A DNA stretch of 64,000 nt from Limosilactobacillus pulli (GTDB lineage: Bacteria > Bacillota > Bacilli > Lactobacillales > Lactobacillaceae). The stretch lies in NCBI RefSeq assembly GCF_947381555.1, contig NZ_CANCWQ010000009.1:9569-73568 (forward strand), given 5' to 3'. Positions 18,172 to 25,630 of the stretch are shown piece by piece (the first letter of the stretch is position 1; each line of letters begins with the position of its first letter). The position numbers were made by a program, and so were the translations under genes. A model generated the notes under the pieces. It was not told the DNA's origin, made no database searches, and saw only the letters and a program-made list of their open reading frames with translations.

Positions 18172-18414
18172 ATGCCAACGACAATTGAAGGCATCAAGGA
18201 AAAGCTTGATGCACAGGTAGGCCAAAAAGTACTGGTCACGGCGCAGGCTGGTCGTAAAAAGGTTACCCAGCGTCAAGGCATTTTAAGCGAGACGTATCCA
18301 GCAATTTTTATCGTCAAGCTTAACAAGCGTGAAGGTTCTTTTGATCGGGTCTCCTACAGCTATGCCGATCTTTTAACCAATAATATCTCTTTGACATTTG
18401 AAGAGGCTGAATAG
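18172..18414 (+). CDS. veg: Veg family protein
   Basis: An 80-residue protein of the Veg family, with the compact fold that follows rsmA in most Firmicutes. IEGIKEKLDAQVGQKV, TQRQGILSETYP and FSYADLLT-like SYSYADLLT are its usual blocks. In Bacillus subtilis Veg promotes biofilm matrix expression; the mechanism in lactobacilli is not known. GAGGTGAG lies before the ATG. It has its own promoter, and a hairpin begins 8 bases after the stop. Confidence 0.92.
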   Translation: MPTTIEGIKEKLDAQVGQKVLVTAQAGRKKVTQRQGILSETYPAIFIVKLNKREGSFDRVSYSYADLLTNNISLTFEEAE

Positions 18415-18422
18415 CTCATATT

Positions 18423-18562
18423 AAGAGGTTGGGAATTAACCCAACCTCTTTATTATTCTCTGGATAATAATGCCTCAGCCAGCCTTGTGGAGGTTCGAAG
18501 ACAAACTCCGAAAATCGGTCGAAGCTGATTTCCAGAGTTTTTTCTCACTCTCTTTTTAATTA
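18423..18562 (+). repeat. Dispersed intergenic repeat, type 2, copy 1, with terminator hairpin
   Basis: It opens with a perfect 11-bp hairpin (AAGAGGTTGGG and CCCAACCTCTT) that also serves as the veg terminator. From 18500 a second imperfect hairpin (AAACTCCGAAAATC against GATTTCCAGAGTTT) ends in a pyrimidine tail, CTCACTCTCTTTTT. This 3' module recurs at 63423-63486. Confidence 0.8.
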
Positions 18563-18660
18563 AGAAAAATCTTAAGGATCAGTACGGTCTTTTGAGAATA
18601 GTTGCAACCCAGTCAGGCACATTTGTATAATAATTAAAAATCACTTGTCAAAAGGGGGGT

Positions 18661-19518
18661 ATGACCTTGATCATAACTGAAAAAGCTCCCGCCAAAATCA
18701 ACCTGGCGCTGGATACCCCAATGCGCTATATTGATGGTCTGCCACGCTGGGACATGGTAATGAACTCAATCGACCTTGCAGATTACGTTACGATTGAGAC
18801 GCACCAGCACCAGCATCGTATCAAGGTTTATACCGACAGCGGCTTTTTACCCAACGATCAGCGCAATCTTGCCTATCAGGCTGCTCATATTCTCAAGAAT
18901 CGTTTCCATGTTGATGAGGGCGTAACGATCAGAATCAAGAAACGAATCCCGGTCGCAGCAGGGCTCGGCGGTGGCTCGTCGGATGCGGCTGCCGTCTTAA
19001 GAGGACTCAATCAAGGCTGGAAGCTGGGACTTTCCTTAAAAGAGCTGGCGCAGCTGTCGCTTTCGATCGATTCTGACGTACCCTACTGCGTCTACAGTCG
19101 AACGGCTCACGTAACCGGTCACGGTGAGCAGGTCGAGGTGCTAAGATCATTTCCGCATTACTGGGCGGTCGTTGCTAAGCCTAAGATCAGTGTTTCAACG
19201 CCAACGATTCTGCGGCAGATTAATTATGAAAAGCTGCAGCACCTGGATGTTGATTCATTGGTTGAGTGCATTCAAGCTGGACGCTGGCAGGAATCTTTTA
19301 CCTATATGGGCAATGTATTAGAGCCGGTTACAATGAAAGAATATCCTGAAATTCGTCAACTCAAGCAGCGGATGGAAAAGCTGGGGGCCGATGTAGTTCA
19401 GATGAGCGGCACGGGGCCGACCGTTTTTGCGCTGTGTCATAATGAGTCAAGGGCTCGGCGGCTGCATAACAGCTTGTGCGGCTTTTGTCGGGAGGTCTAT
19501 TTAGCCATGCTTTTATAG
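18661..19518 (+). CDS. ispE: 4-diphosphocytidyl-2-C-methyl-D-erythritol kinase
   Basis: A 285-residue GHMP kinase with the IspE pattern: KAPAKINLALD at the N-terminus, the ATP loop PVAAGLGGGSSDAAAV near residues 97-112, and MSGTGPTVFAL near the end. IspE phosphorylates CDP-methylerythritol in the non-mevalonate (MEP) isoprenoid pathway. The presence of class II HMG-CoA reductase in this window implies that the organism makes isoprenoids from mevalonate, so the substrate here is uncertain. AAAGGGGGG precedes the ATG. It sits between veg and the arc genes and ends in a strong terminator. In Bacillus ispE lies between veg and purR; here purR is 6 kb away. Confidence 0.9.
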   Translation: MTLIITEKAPAKINLALDTPMRYIDGLPRWDMVMNSIDLADYVTIETHQHQHRIKVYTDSGFLPNDQRNLAYQAAHILKNRFHVDEGVTIRIKKRIPVAAGLGGGSSDAAAVLRGLNQGWKLGLSLKELAQLSLSIDSDVPYCVYSRTAHVTGHGEQVEVLRSFPHYWAVVAKPKISVSTPTILRQINYEKLQHLDVDSLVECIQAGRWQESFTYMGNVLEPVTMKEYPEIRQLKQRMEKLGADVVQMSGTGPTVFALCHNESRARRLHNSLCGFCREVYLAMLL

Positions 19519-19525
19519 CAGCATT

Positions 19526-19564
19526 GGTCTCAATCAGGTTTTGACCCTGGTTGAGACCTTTTTT
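19526..19564 (+). terminator. Terminator of ispE
   Basis: GGTCTCAATCAGG pairs with CCTGGTTGAGACC and is followed by six T. Confidence 0.93.
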
Positions 19565-19777
19565 ATTCATTTTGCAATTTACGATAATGAACAATTGATG
19601 CGTATGCAACTATTAGTTGTGTGTCAATTGTTCATTTTCAAATTTATTTAAAAAAACGATATTCTAATTCTATACATTATTTGCCTAAAATATATTCATA
19701 AATTGATTTAGTAAGTATATTCTAGAAAACGTATTCATTTTATATAAAACTGCCGCAAAAACGTTGATTTCACAGGA

Positions 19778-19824
19778 TTGACAACGCTTACTTGACGGGT
19801 TATATTAAGAACGTAGTCAAGTAA
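19778..19824 (+). promoter_or_regulatory. arcA promoter with cre-like site and inverted repeat
   Basis: TTGACA (19778-19783), a 17-base spacer and TATATT (19801-19806) form a near-consensus promoter. TGACAACGCTTACT (19779-19792) matches the catabolite-response consensus except at the last base and overlaps the -35 box. A perfect 9-bp inverted repeat, TTACTTGAC (19788-19796) and GTCAAGTAA (19816-19824), brackets the -10 box. This suggests carbon control by CcpA and a second regulator. The rest of 19565-19777 is AT-rich with ArgR-like TATTCAT stretches but nothing firm. Confidence 0.7.
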
Positions 19825-19848
19825 GAAAACAAAAGGAGTGACTGTATT

Positions 19849-21072
19849 ATGCCAAGTCCAATTCATGTAACTTCGGAAATTGGCAAGCTGAAGACGGTTA
19901 TGCTGCACCGTCCTGGCCGTGAAATTGAAAACCTCACGCCAGACTCGATGTACCGTCTGCTGTTCGATGACATTCCATACCTGCCAATCGCGCAAGAAGA
20001 ACACGATTACTTTGCTCAAACGCTGCGCGACCAAGGCATTGAAGTTCTGTATTTCGAAAAGCTAGCTGCTGAAGCACTGGCTGACCAAGACGTTAAGGAA
20101 GAATTTGTTGACCGCATGATTGCCGAATCCGGTTACGCAGCTGGTTTGATCCACGACGTTTTGAAGGAATACCTGCTGGCCATGAACACTCAAGACATGG
20201 TTAACAAGATCTTCGAAGGGGTTCGTCGTGAAGAAATCGATCTCCCACACATGACGCTGCAACAAGCTGCTGAAGATGCTGATTGGCCATTTGTTATGGA
20301 CCCAATGCCAAACGCATACTTCACTCGCGACCCACAAGCATCAATTGGTGATGGCATTTCCATCAACCGGATGACTTTCCCAGCTCGTCAGCGTGAATCC
20401 TTAATCACTGAATACATCATTAAGCACCACCCACGTTTTGCTGGTCAAGTCAATGTATGGCGTGACCGCAACCACGAAACGCACATTGAAGGTGGGGACG
20501 AACTGGTATTAAGCGACCACGTATTTGCCATCGGTATCTCCCAACGGACGACTGCCGACGCAATCGAAGACATCGCTAAGAACCTGTTCAAGAAGTCGAA
20601 CTACGACACGGTCATTGCCATCAAGATTCCACACAACCACGCAATGATGCACCTTGACACTGTCTTTACGATGATCGACTACGACAAGTTTACGGTTCAC
20701 CCAGCTATCCTGGATGAAAATGGTCAAGTCGACAACTGGGTTCTGCACCCAGGCAAGGACGGCGAAATCACGATGGAACACCACACGGACATCAAGGAAG
20801 TGCTTAAGAAGGCCCTGAACAAGGACGACATTGACTTGATCCCAACTGGTAACGGTGACCCAATCATCGCTGCTCGTGAACAATGGAACGACGGCTCAAA
20901 CACGTTGGCAATCGCACCTGGCGAGGTTGTTACCTACAACCGTAACTACGTATCCAACGATCTGCTGCGTAAACATGGCATCTTAGTTCACGAGGTTCGC
21001 TCAAGCGAATTGTCTCGGGGTCGTGGTGGTCCACGTTGCATGTCCTGCCCAATTGTTCGTGAAGACCTCTAA
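19849..21072 (+). CDS. arcA: Arginine deiminase
   Basis: A 407-residue guanidino-group-modifying enzyme converting arginine to citrulline and ammonia, the first step of the arginine deiminase route that yields ATP and raises pH. Substrate and catalytic motifs are TPDSMYRLLFDD-like LTPDSMYRLLFDDIP, PNAYFTRDPQA, HIEGGDEL and HNHAMMHLDTVFT. The nucleophilic Cys is Cys397 in GGPRCMSCP. Codon use is biased to favoured codons (GAC, AAC, CAC), unlike most neighbours, so high expression is likely. AAAGGAG precedes the ATG. arcB and arcC are not in the window. Confidence 0.97.
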   Translation: MPSPIHVTSEIGKLKTVMLHRPGREIENLTPDSMYRLLFDDIPYLPIAQEEHDYFAQTLRDQGIEVLYFEKLAAEALADQDVKEEFVDRMIAESGYAAGLIHDVLKEYLLAMNTQDMVNKIFEGVRREEIDLPHMTLQQAAEDADWPFVMDPMPNAYFTRDPQASIGDGISINRMTFPARQRESLITEYIIKHHPRFAGQVNVWRDRNHETHIEGGDELVLSDHVFAIGISQRTTADAIEDIAKNLFKKSNYDTVIAIKIPHNHAMMHLDTVFTMIDYDKFTVHPAILDENGQVDNWVLHPGKDGEITMEHHTDIKEVLKKALNKDDIDLIPTGNGDPIIAAREQWNDGSNTLAIAPGEVVTYNRNYVSNDLLRKHGILVHEVRSSELSRGRGGPRCMSCPIVREDL

Positions 21073-21135
21073 AAGCAGGTATGCGGCATAACCGCATAAA
21101 ATCACGTGCCGATCAATGAGATTTGGCGCATATTA

Positions 21136-21193
21136 AAAGTGAAAGTTGGATCATCGCGATATAAATTCGCAACGGTACGACTTTCGCTTTTTT
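21136..21193 (+). terminator. Terminator of arcA
   Basis: AAAGTGAAAGTTG pairs with CGACTTTCGCTTT (G-T pairs allowed). A smaller inner hairpin GCGAT/ATTCGC is present, and six T follow. Confidence 0.75.
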
Positions 21194-21196
21194 CGA

Positions 21197-21376
21197 TTAA
21201 GAATTAAAATAGTATTAGACAATTCTCGATCATTTATTTTTTAAGGTGTGTAAGGGTTCAGAGGTGGGCGATTGAGTAAGAGTCGAAGTGCTTTTAAGTC
21301 ATTTAAGCGAGTTTAGGTTTGATTTGTTTGATGTCGAGTGGCTAGTCGATCTACGAATAGAAACGAGGGGATATTT
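21197..21376 (+). other. Untranslated region before the arcD-like gene
   Basis: The arcA-arcD gap is 304 bases. After the arcA terminator I see no gene, no convincing promoter and no known riboswitch. The only definite signal is GAGGGG just before the ATG at 21377. Confidence 0.4.
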
Positions 21377-22798
21377 ATGGATACTCAAAAGAAAGGTATC
21401 GGTAAGGGCGAACTGATTGCCCTGATCGTTAGTTCATGTATCGGTACCGGTATTTTCGGGATTACCAGCGACGTTGCGGCTGCGGCTGCACCTGGTCCAG
21501 CTCTTTTGGCCTGGCTGTTCGTTGCCTTTGGTTTCCTGATGCTGGTGCTTTCTTTAAACAATTTGTCCAACAAGCGGCCAGACTTGGAAGGTGGGATCTT
21601 TGCCTATGCCGGTGAAGGTTTCGGTCCACTGGGTGAATTTATTTCTGGCTGGTCCTACTGGCTGTCAGCCTGGCTGGGTAACATTGCCTTTGCTACGATG
21701 CTGATGAGTTCAATTGGGACATTTATTCCAACCTTTGAAGGTGGCCAAAACGTTCCATCAATTATTGTTGCAATTATTTTCTGTTGGCTGTTAACGATTT
21801 TGGTTAACAATGGTGTCGAAAGTGCCACCTTCGTTAACATGATTGGGACGATCTGCAAGATTGTGCCATTGGTAATCTTTATCATTATTATGTTTGTCTG
21901 CTTCAAGGGCGGCATGTTTACAGCTGACTTCTGGGGCAAGGTAGCAAGCAACGCTACTAAAGGCACGACGACTGGCTCGGTTTGGACTCAAATGAAAGGT
22001 ACGCTGATGACTCTGATCTGGGTATTTATCGGGATCGAGGGGGCATCAGTTATGGCTCACCGTGCAAAGTCTCGTTCTGAAGCTGAACAAGCCTCTGTTA
22101 TTAGTTTCATTCTGCTGGTAATCATCTACGTTTTGATTTCTGTTCTGCCATATGGTGCACTGACGCGTGCTCAATTAGCCGGCATGGGTCAACCAGCCAT
22201 TGGCCACGTTCTGGAAATGACGGTTGGTCACTGGGGTGCCGTATTGATTAACGTTGGTTTGATCATTTCAACGATTGTTTCTTGGCTGTCTTGGACGATG
22301 CTGCCAGCCGAAACGACGATGCTGGTTGCTGATGACAAGGCGATGCCAAAAGCTTGGGGCAAGGTTAACTCCAAGAACGCACCAACGACTTCGCTGATGA
22401 TCACGGCCGTTTTGCAGACGATCTTCCTGTTCTCGCTGCTATTTACGGAAAAGGCTTATGAATTTGCCTACTCACTTTGTGCCGCCGCAATTTTGTTCTC
22501 CTACCTGTTTGTTGGTCTCTACCAAATGAAGTTGAGTTCCGAACGTAAGGAATGGGGTCAATACACGGTTGGTTTACTGTCGGCACTGTTTATGTTTGCC
22601 TGCATGTTCCTGGCTGGTTGGCAAGAAGTGCTGCTGGTTACGATCAGCTTTATTCCTGGCTTCTGTGTCTACTACGCTGGCTGCAAGGAAAACAATCACA
22701 AATTCTCTAAGGCTGAGCTGTGGACGATGGGCCTGATTCTGGTATTGAGCGTTGTTGCCATCGTATTGGTATGCAATGGTACGATCACCATTAGCTAG
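21377..22798 (+). CDS. arcD: APC-family arginine/ornithine antiporter
   Basis: A 473-residue transporter with 12 hydrophobic segments. The APC signature is GKGELIALIVSSCIGTGIFGI at the N-terminus (given in parts: GKGELIALIV, SSCIGTGIFG). The mid region has IGIEGASVMAHRAKSRSEAEQ and FSLLFTEKAYEFAYSL, both typical of ArcD-type basic amino acid antiporters. It should exchange external arginine for ornithine and so feed ArcA. The ATG at 21377 is preceded by GAGGGG, and the longer frame upstream lacks a binding site. Codon use resembles arcA. Confidence 0.9.
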   Translation: MDTQKKGIGKGELIALIVSSCIGTGIFGITSDVAAAAAPGPALLAWLFVAFGFLMLVLSLNNLSNKRPDLEGGIFAYAGEGFGPLGEFISGWSYWLSAWLGNIAFATMLMSSIGTFIPTFEGGQNVPSIIVAIIFCWLLTILVNNGVESATFVNMIGTICKIVPLVIFIIIMFVCFKGGMFTADFWGKVASNATKGTTTGSVWTQMKGTLMTLIWVFIGIEGASVMAHRAKSRSEAEQASVISFILLVIIYVLISVLPYGALTRAQLAGMGQPAIGHVLEMTVGHWGAVLINVGLIISTIVSWLSWTMLPAETTMLVADDKAMPKAWGKVNSKNAPTTSLMITAVLQTIFLFSLLFTEKAYEFAYSLCAAAILFSYLFVGLYQMKLSSERKEWGQYTVGLLSALFMFACMFLAGWQEVLLVTISFIPGFCVYYAGCKENNHKFSKAELWTMGLILVLSVVAIVLVCNGTITIS

Positions 22799-22864
22799 TG
22801 ATTTTTGACGGATGATTGTCATTGAATGAATCAAGACTATTTAAAAGCTTAAAGACGAATTTAA

Positions 22865-22897
22865 ATCGTGTTGGAATTTCTCCAGCACGATTTTTTT
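22865..22897 (+). terminator. Terminator of arcD
   Basis: ATCGTGTTGGA pairs with TCCAGCACGAT and is followed by seven T. Confidence 0.9.
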
Positions 22898-22907
22898 ATA
22901 TAAAGGA

Positions 22908-22936
22908 TTGCGCAGCCGTACAAAATTAGGTAAGAT
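22908..22936 (+). promoter_or_regulatory. Promoter of the zinc ABC transporter operon
   Basis: TTGCGC, a 17-base spacer and TAAGAT. Confidence 0.6.
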
Positions 22937-22948
22937 AGTTAACGTTGC

Positions 22949-22971
22949 TAAATAGTAATTATTACTATTTA
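22949..22971 (+). promoter_or_regulatory. Zur-box-like operator
   Basis: A perfect 23-bp palindrome with 11-base arms TAAATAGTAAT and ATTACTATTTA around a central T. It closely matches the Bacillus Zur consensus arm AAATCGTAAT. It lies 12 bases after the -10 box, where a bound repressor would block initiation of the metal transporter genes. Confidence 0.8.
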
Positions 22972-23000
22972 ATTAAATGGATTTTTAAAGAGGTGAAAAA

Positions 23001-23909
23001 ATGGATCGACGCTTTTGGGAAATGACAGCTGGTCTGGGATTGCTTTTGGCCGTAATTCTTGGTCTGGCAGCCACTGATTGGCGACCACAGCAAAAATCAC
23101 AGCGTTCAATCAGGGTTGTGACCAGCCTGAATTTCTATGGTGAAGCAGCTCAAGCGGTTGCGGGAAAGTATGGCCAGGTTACCTCTGTCATTGATAATGC
23201 CGCGATTGATCCTCATGACTATCAGCCATCAACGGTTCAGGCTGAACAGGTTGCCAAGGCCAATGTCGTAATCTTAAATGGCCTGGGCTATGATCAATGG
23301 ATGAGTGATCTGGTTAAGGCCAATGCCGATGATTCACAAATCGTCGTTAATGTTGGCAGTCAAGTTGCCAAGCGAAAAAACGGCGATAATGAGCATGTTT
23401 GGTATCGACCACAGACAATGAAAAAATTAGCCGATCAGCTGGCCAAAAAATATGCCAGCATTGATCCAAAACATAAACAGTATTATTACCGCAATGCCCA
23501 AAAGTATGTTCGTTCCCTAGGCGTAATTGATCAGCAGATTGAAAAATGTCGGATACTGGCCCGAAAACAGAAAGTTGACGTCAGCGAACCGGTTTTTGAC
23601 TATGCCTTAGAGAATCTGGGCTATCAAATCAATGATCGTCATTTTGAAAAAGCCATTGAAGACGGCAACGACCCATCGCCACAAGATATTCAGCAGCTGC
23701 AAGAAGACATTGAGGAGCATCGGATTGCTTTTTTTGTCAACAACAAGCAGTCTGACAGCAAGACGATTGACAATCTGGTCGCATTAGCCAAAAAGAATCA
23801 CGTCCCAGTTCTCAACGTTACCGAATCACAGCCCAACGGCAAAACATATCGGCAATGGATGATGGGGCAGTATCGGCAGCTTTACCAAATTCTACAGCGA
23901 GGTGAATGA
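23001..23909 (+). CDS. Zinc/metal ABC transporter substrate-binding protein
   Basis: A 302-residue member of the ZnuA/AdcA group (cluster A-I) that captures divalent metal outside the membrane. The N-terminus has one hydrophobic segment (residues 11-25) but no lipobox cysteine, so it may be an uncleaved anchor rather than a lipoprotein. Metal ligands expected in the family are seen as DPHDYQ and EHVWYRP. The third histidine is not visible: EPVFDYALENLGY stands where ZnuA has its His. The His-rich loop is also absent. It heads an operon with overlapping ATPase and permease genes under a Zur-like operator, so zinc is the likeliest substrate. Confidence 0.87.
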   Translation: MDRRFWEMTAGLGLLLAVILGLAATDWRPQQKSQRSIRVVTSLNFYGEAAQAVAGKYGQVTSVIDNAAIDPHDYQPSTVQAEQVAKANVVILNGLGYDQWMSDLVKANADDSQIVVNVGSQVAKRKNGDNEHVWYRPQTMKKLADQLAKKYASIDPKHKQYYYRNAQKYVRSLGVIDQQIEKCRILARKQKVDVSEPVFDYALENLGYQINDRHFEKAIEDGNDPSPQDIQQLQEDIEEHRIAFFVNNKQSDSKTIDNLVALAKKNHVPVLNVTESQPNGKTYRQWMMGQYRQLYQILQRGE

Positions 23910-24577
23910 TCATTTCTCTTATTACAGTTAAAAATCTGACCCTAGCCTATGGCGACAAGGATATTGTTGATGGCCTAAGCTTTTCGCTGACAGCCGGAGA
24001 TTTTTTGGTCGTCATCGGGGATAATGGCGTGGGTAAGACAACGCTGGTGCGGGCACTTTTAGGACAGCTCAAGCCGAAAAAAGGCACGATTGCCATGCAA
24101 GAAAAACTGAAAATTGGCTATGTACCGCAATTTCGCAATCTTGATGAAGAGTATCCGCTGTCAATCAAAGACTTTGTGGCCTTAAACGCCGGCAAGAGTC
24201 TGCGGCCATGGCTAAATAAAAAGGAACGCCAGCATTTAAAGCAGATTCTGGAGCTAACGGATCTGATTCGCATTCAAGAACGCCAGCTGGGCCAAGCCTC
24301 AGGCGGTGAAAAGCAGCGTGCCTATCTGGCGCAGGCACTGTTGGGCAGCCCGCGGCTTTTGATTTTGGATGAGTCGACGGCCAGCCTAGATAATGAAATG
24401 AAATACGAGCTGCTGGATCTGGTTGCCAAGCTGCAAAAACAGGGCTTGAGCGTGATTTTTATTACACATGACTGGGAACTGGCGCAAAAATACGGTACGC
24501 GTTATCTGAAGATGATGCCGGGTCACTATCAGACGGGGCCAATCGCTGAGTTTCGGCAGGGGGTAAAAAATGTTTGA
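23906..24577 (+). CDS. Zinc/metal ABC transporter ATP-binding protein
   Basis: A 223-residue ABC ATPase. Walker A is GDNGVGKTTLVRA, the signature is LGQASGGEKQRAYLAQAL, Walker B is LLILDESTASLD, and the switch His is in ITHDWE. It energises the permease encoded next. The ATG overlaps the stop of the binding-protein gene (ATGA), and GAGGTGA lies just upstream. ZnuC-type role is inferred from the operon. Confidence 0.92.
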   Translation: MIISLITVKNLTLAYGDKDIVDGLSFSLTAGDFLVVIGDNGVGKTTLVRALLGQLKPKKGTIAMQEKLKIGYVPQFRNLDEEYPLSIKDFVALNAGKSLRPWLNKKERQHLKQILELTDLIRIQERQLGQASGGEKQRAYLAQALLGSPRLLILDESTASLDNEMKYELLDLVAKLQKQGLSVIFITHDWELAQKYGTRYLKMMPGHYQTGPIAEFRQGVKNV

Positions 24578-25364
24578 GTTGAGTTTTATGCGCAATGCAT
24601 TCATGGCAGGAACGTTTATCGCCATCGTTAGCGGAACGATCGGCGTCTTTGTAATGGCGCGCAATATGTCTTTTTTGACGCATACCCTGTCAGAGATTGG
24701 CTTTGCGGGGGCTTCATTTGCCGTCTTTGCTGGCTGGCCAGCCTTAAATGGCATGCTTTTGTTTACCATGCTGAGCTCAGTTTTGGTCGGACAAATGAGT
24801 ATCAAAGAATCACGTCGGGAGGCCGTGATCAGTGCGGTTTCGGCGCTGTTTATCGGGCTGGGCATCTTGTTTTTGTCACTGTCTAGTCAAACGGCCAGCT
24901 CGGCTACCAGCATTTTGTTTGGCAGCGTGGTCGGTATCAGTAAACATGAGGTCTGGCAGCTGGTGGGGCTGTCGCTTTTGGTATTGGCGGTCGTGCTGAT
25001 CGGCTATCGGCAGCTGAAGTTTGACTCGTTTGATGCGGTTGGTGCACGGGTCAATGGCGTCAATGGTACGATCGTCTCGATCATCTTTTTGCTTTTGTTG
25101 GCACTAAGCGTCAGCGTGGCAGCCCAGATTGTTGGCTCGCTTTTGATCTTTATTTTGCTGACGCTGCCGGCAGCCAGTGCTAAGTATTTTACGCATGGCG
25201 TGGCCAAGATGATCGTTTTGGCGATTTTGTTTGCAATGCTGGGGACCTGGCTGGGACTTTACCTGGGTTATCTAACCAATTGGCCGGTCAGCTTCTTTAT
25301 TGCGGTGATTGAGGTGACAATCTACATATCCGCATTGATTTTCCAGCATTTGGTCAACGATTAA
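24570..25364 (+). CDS. Zinc/metal ABC transporter permease
   Basis: A 264-residue membrane protein with eight or nine hydrophobic segments, of the ABC-3 (ZnuB/AdcB) family. HTLSEIGFAGASFAVFAG contains the family's early loop, and SLLIFILLTLPAASAKYFT is the conserved late segment. It overlaps the ATPase gene by 8 bases, with a GGGGG binding site inside that gene. Confidence 0.92.
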   Translation: MFELSFMRNAFMAGTFIAIVSGTIGVFVMARNMSFLTHTLSEIGFAGASFAVFAGWPALNGMLLFTMLSSVLVGQMSIKESRREAVISAVSALFIGLGILFLSLSSQTASSATSILFGSVVGISKHEVWQLVGLSLLVLAVVLIGYRQLKFDSFDAVGARVNGVNGTIVSIIFLLLLALSVSVAAQIVGSLLIFILLTLPAASAKYFTHGVAKMIVLAILFAMLGTWLGLYLGYLTNWPVSFFIAVIEVTIYISALIFQHLVND

Positions 25365-25436
25365 CAGAAAGTGTTAAAATAAGACACGGCTCAAGCTTTG
25401 GGCGGTGTTTTTTAATTTTGGTCGTAAAATGCACTA

Positions 25437-25538
25437 ATGATAATGTTTAGTCCGGAATTTCTCTTTTTTGCTTATCTAAATTGGTTAATCCTTTTAGGTG
25501 CCGTGATTATTATGATTATTTACCGAAATAGCTTGTAA
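25437..25538 (+). CDS. Possible small hydrophobic protein, 33 residues
   Basis: An ATG-started frame encodes MIMFSPEFLFFAYLNWLI followed by LLGAVIIMIIYRNSL and a stop. That is one membrane segment with a positively charged tail. No good ribosome binding site is visible, which is the main argument against it. It lies in the 266-base gap between the zinc permease and purR. Confidence 0.25.
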   Translation: MIMFSPEFLFFAYLNWLILLGAVIIMIIYRNSL

Positions 25539-25560
25539 GATTATAAATAAAATTGCGGTA

Positions 25561-25573
25561 AAAGACGAACTAT
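25561..25573 (+). promoter_or_regulatory. Possible PurBox upstream of purR
   Basis: AAAGACGAACTAT matches the PurBox consensus AWWWCCGAACWWT at 11 of 13 positions, 58 bases before purR. A TATGAT box follows at about 25580. This would fit autoregulation by PurR. No second inverted box was found. Confidence 0.35.
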
Positions 25574-25630
25574 TATGGTATGATTTGAAGGTATCAATAA
25601 TTATTAGCTCAAGTAAAAGAGGGAGATCAC

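Noticed and set aside
25365..25436. Terminator after the zinc permease
   Set aside because: AAGACAC and GTGTTTT can pair, but the inner part does not form a stable stem, so I did not list it.
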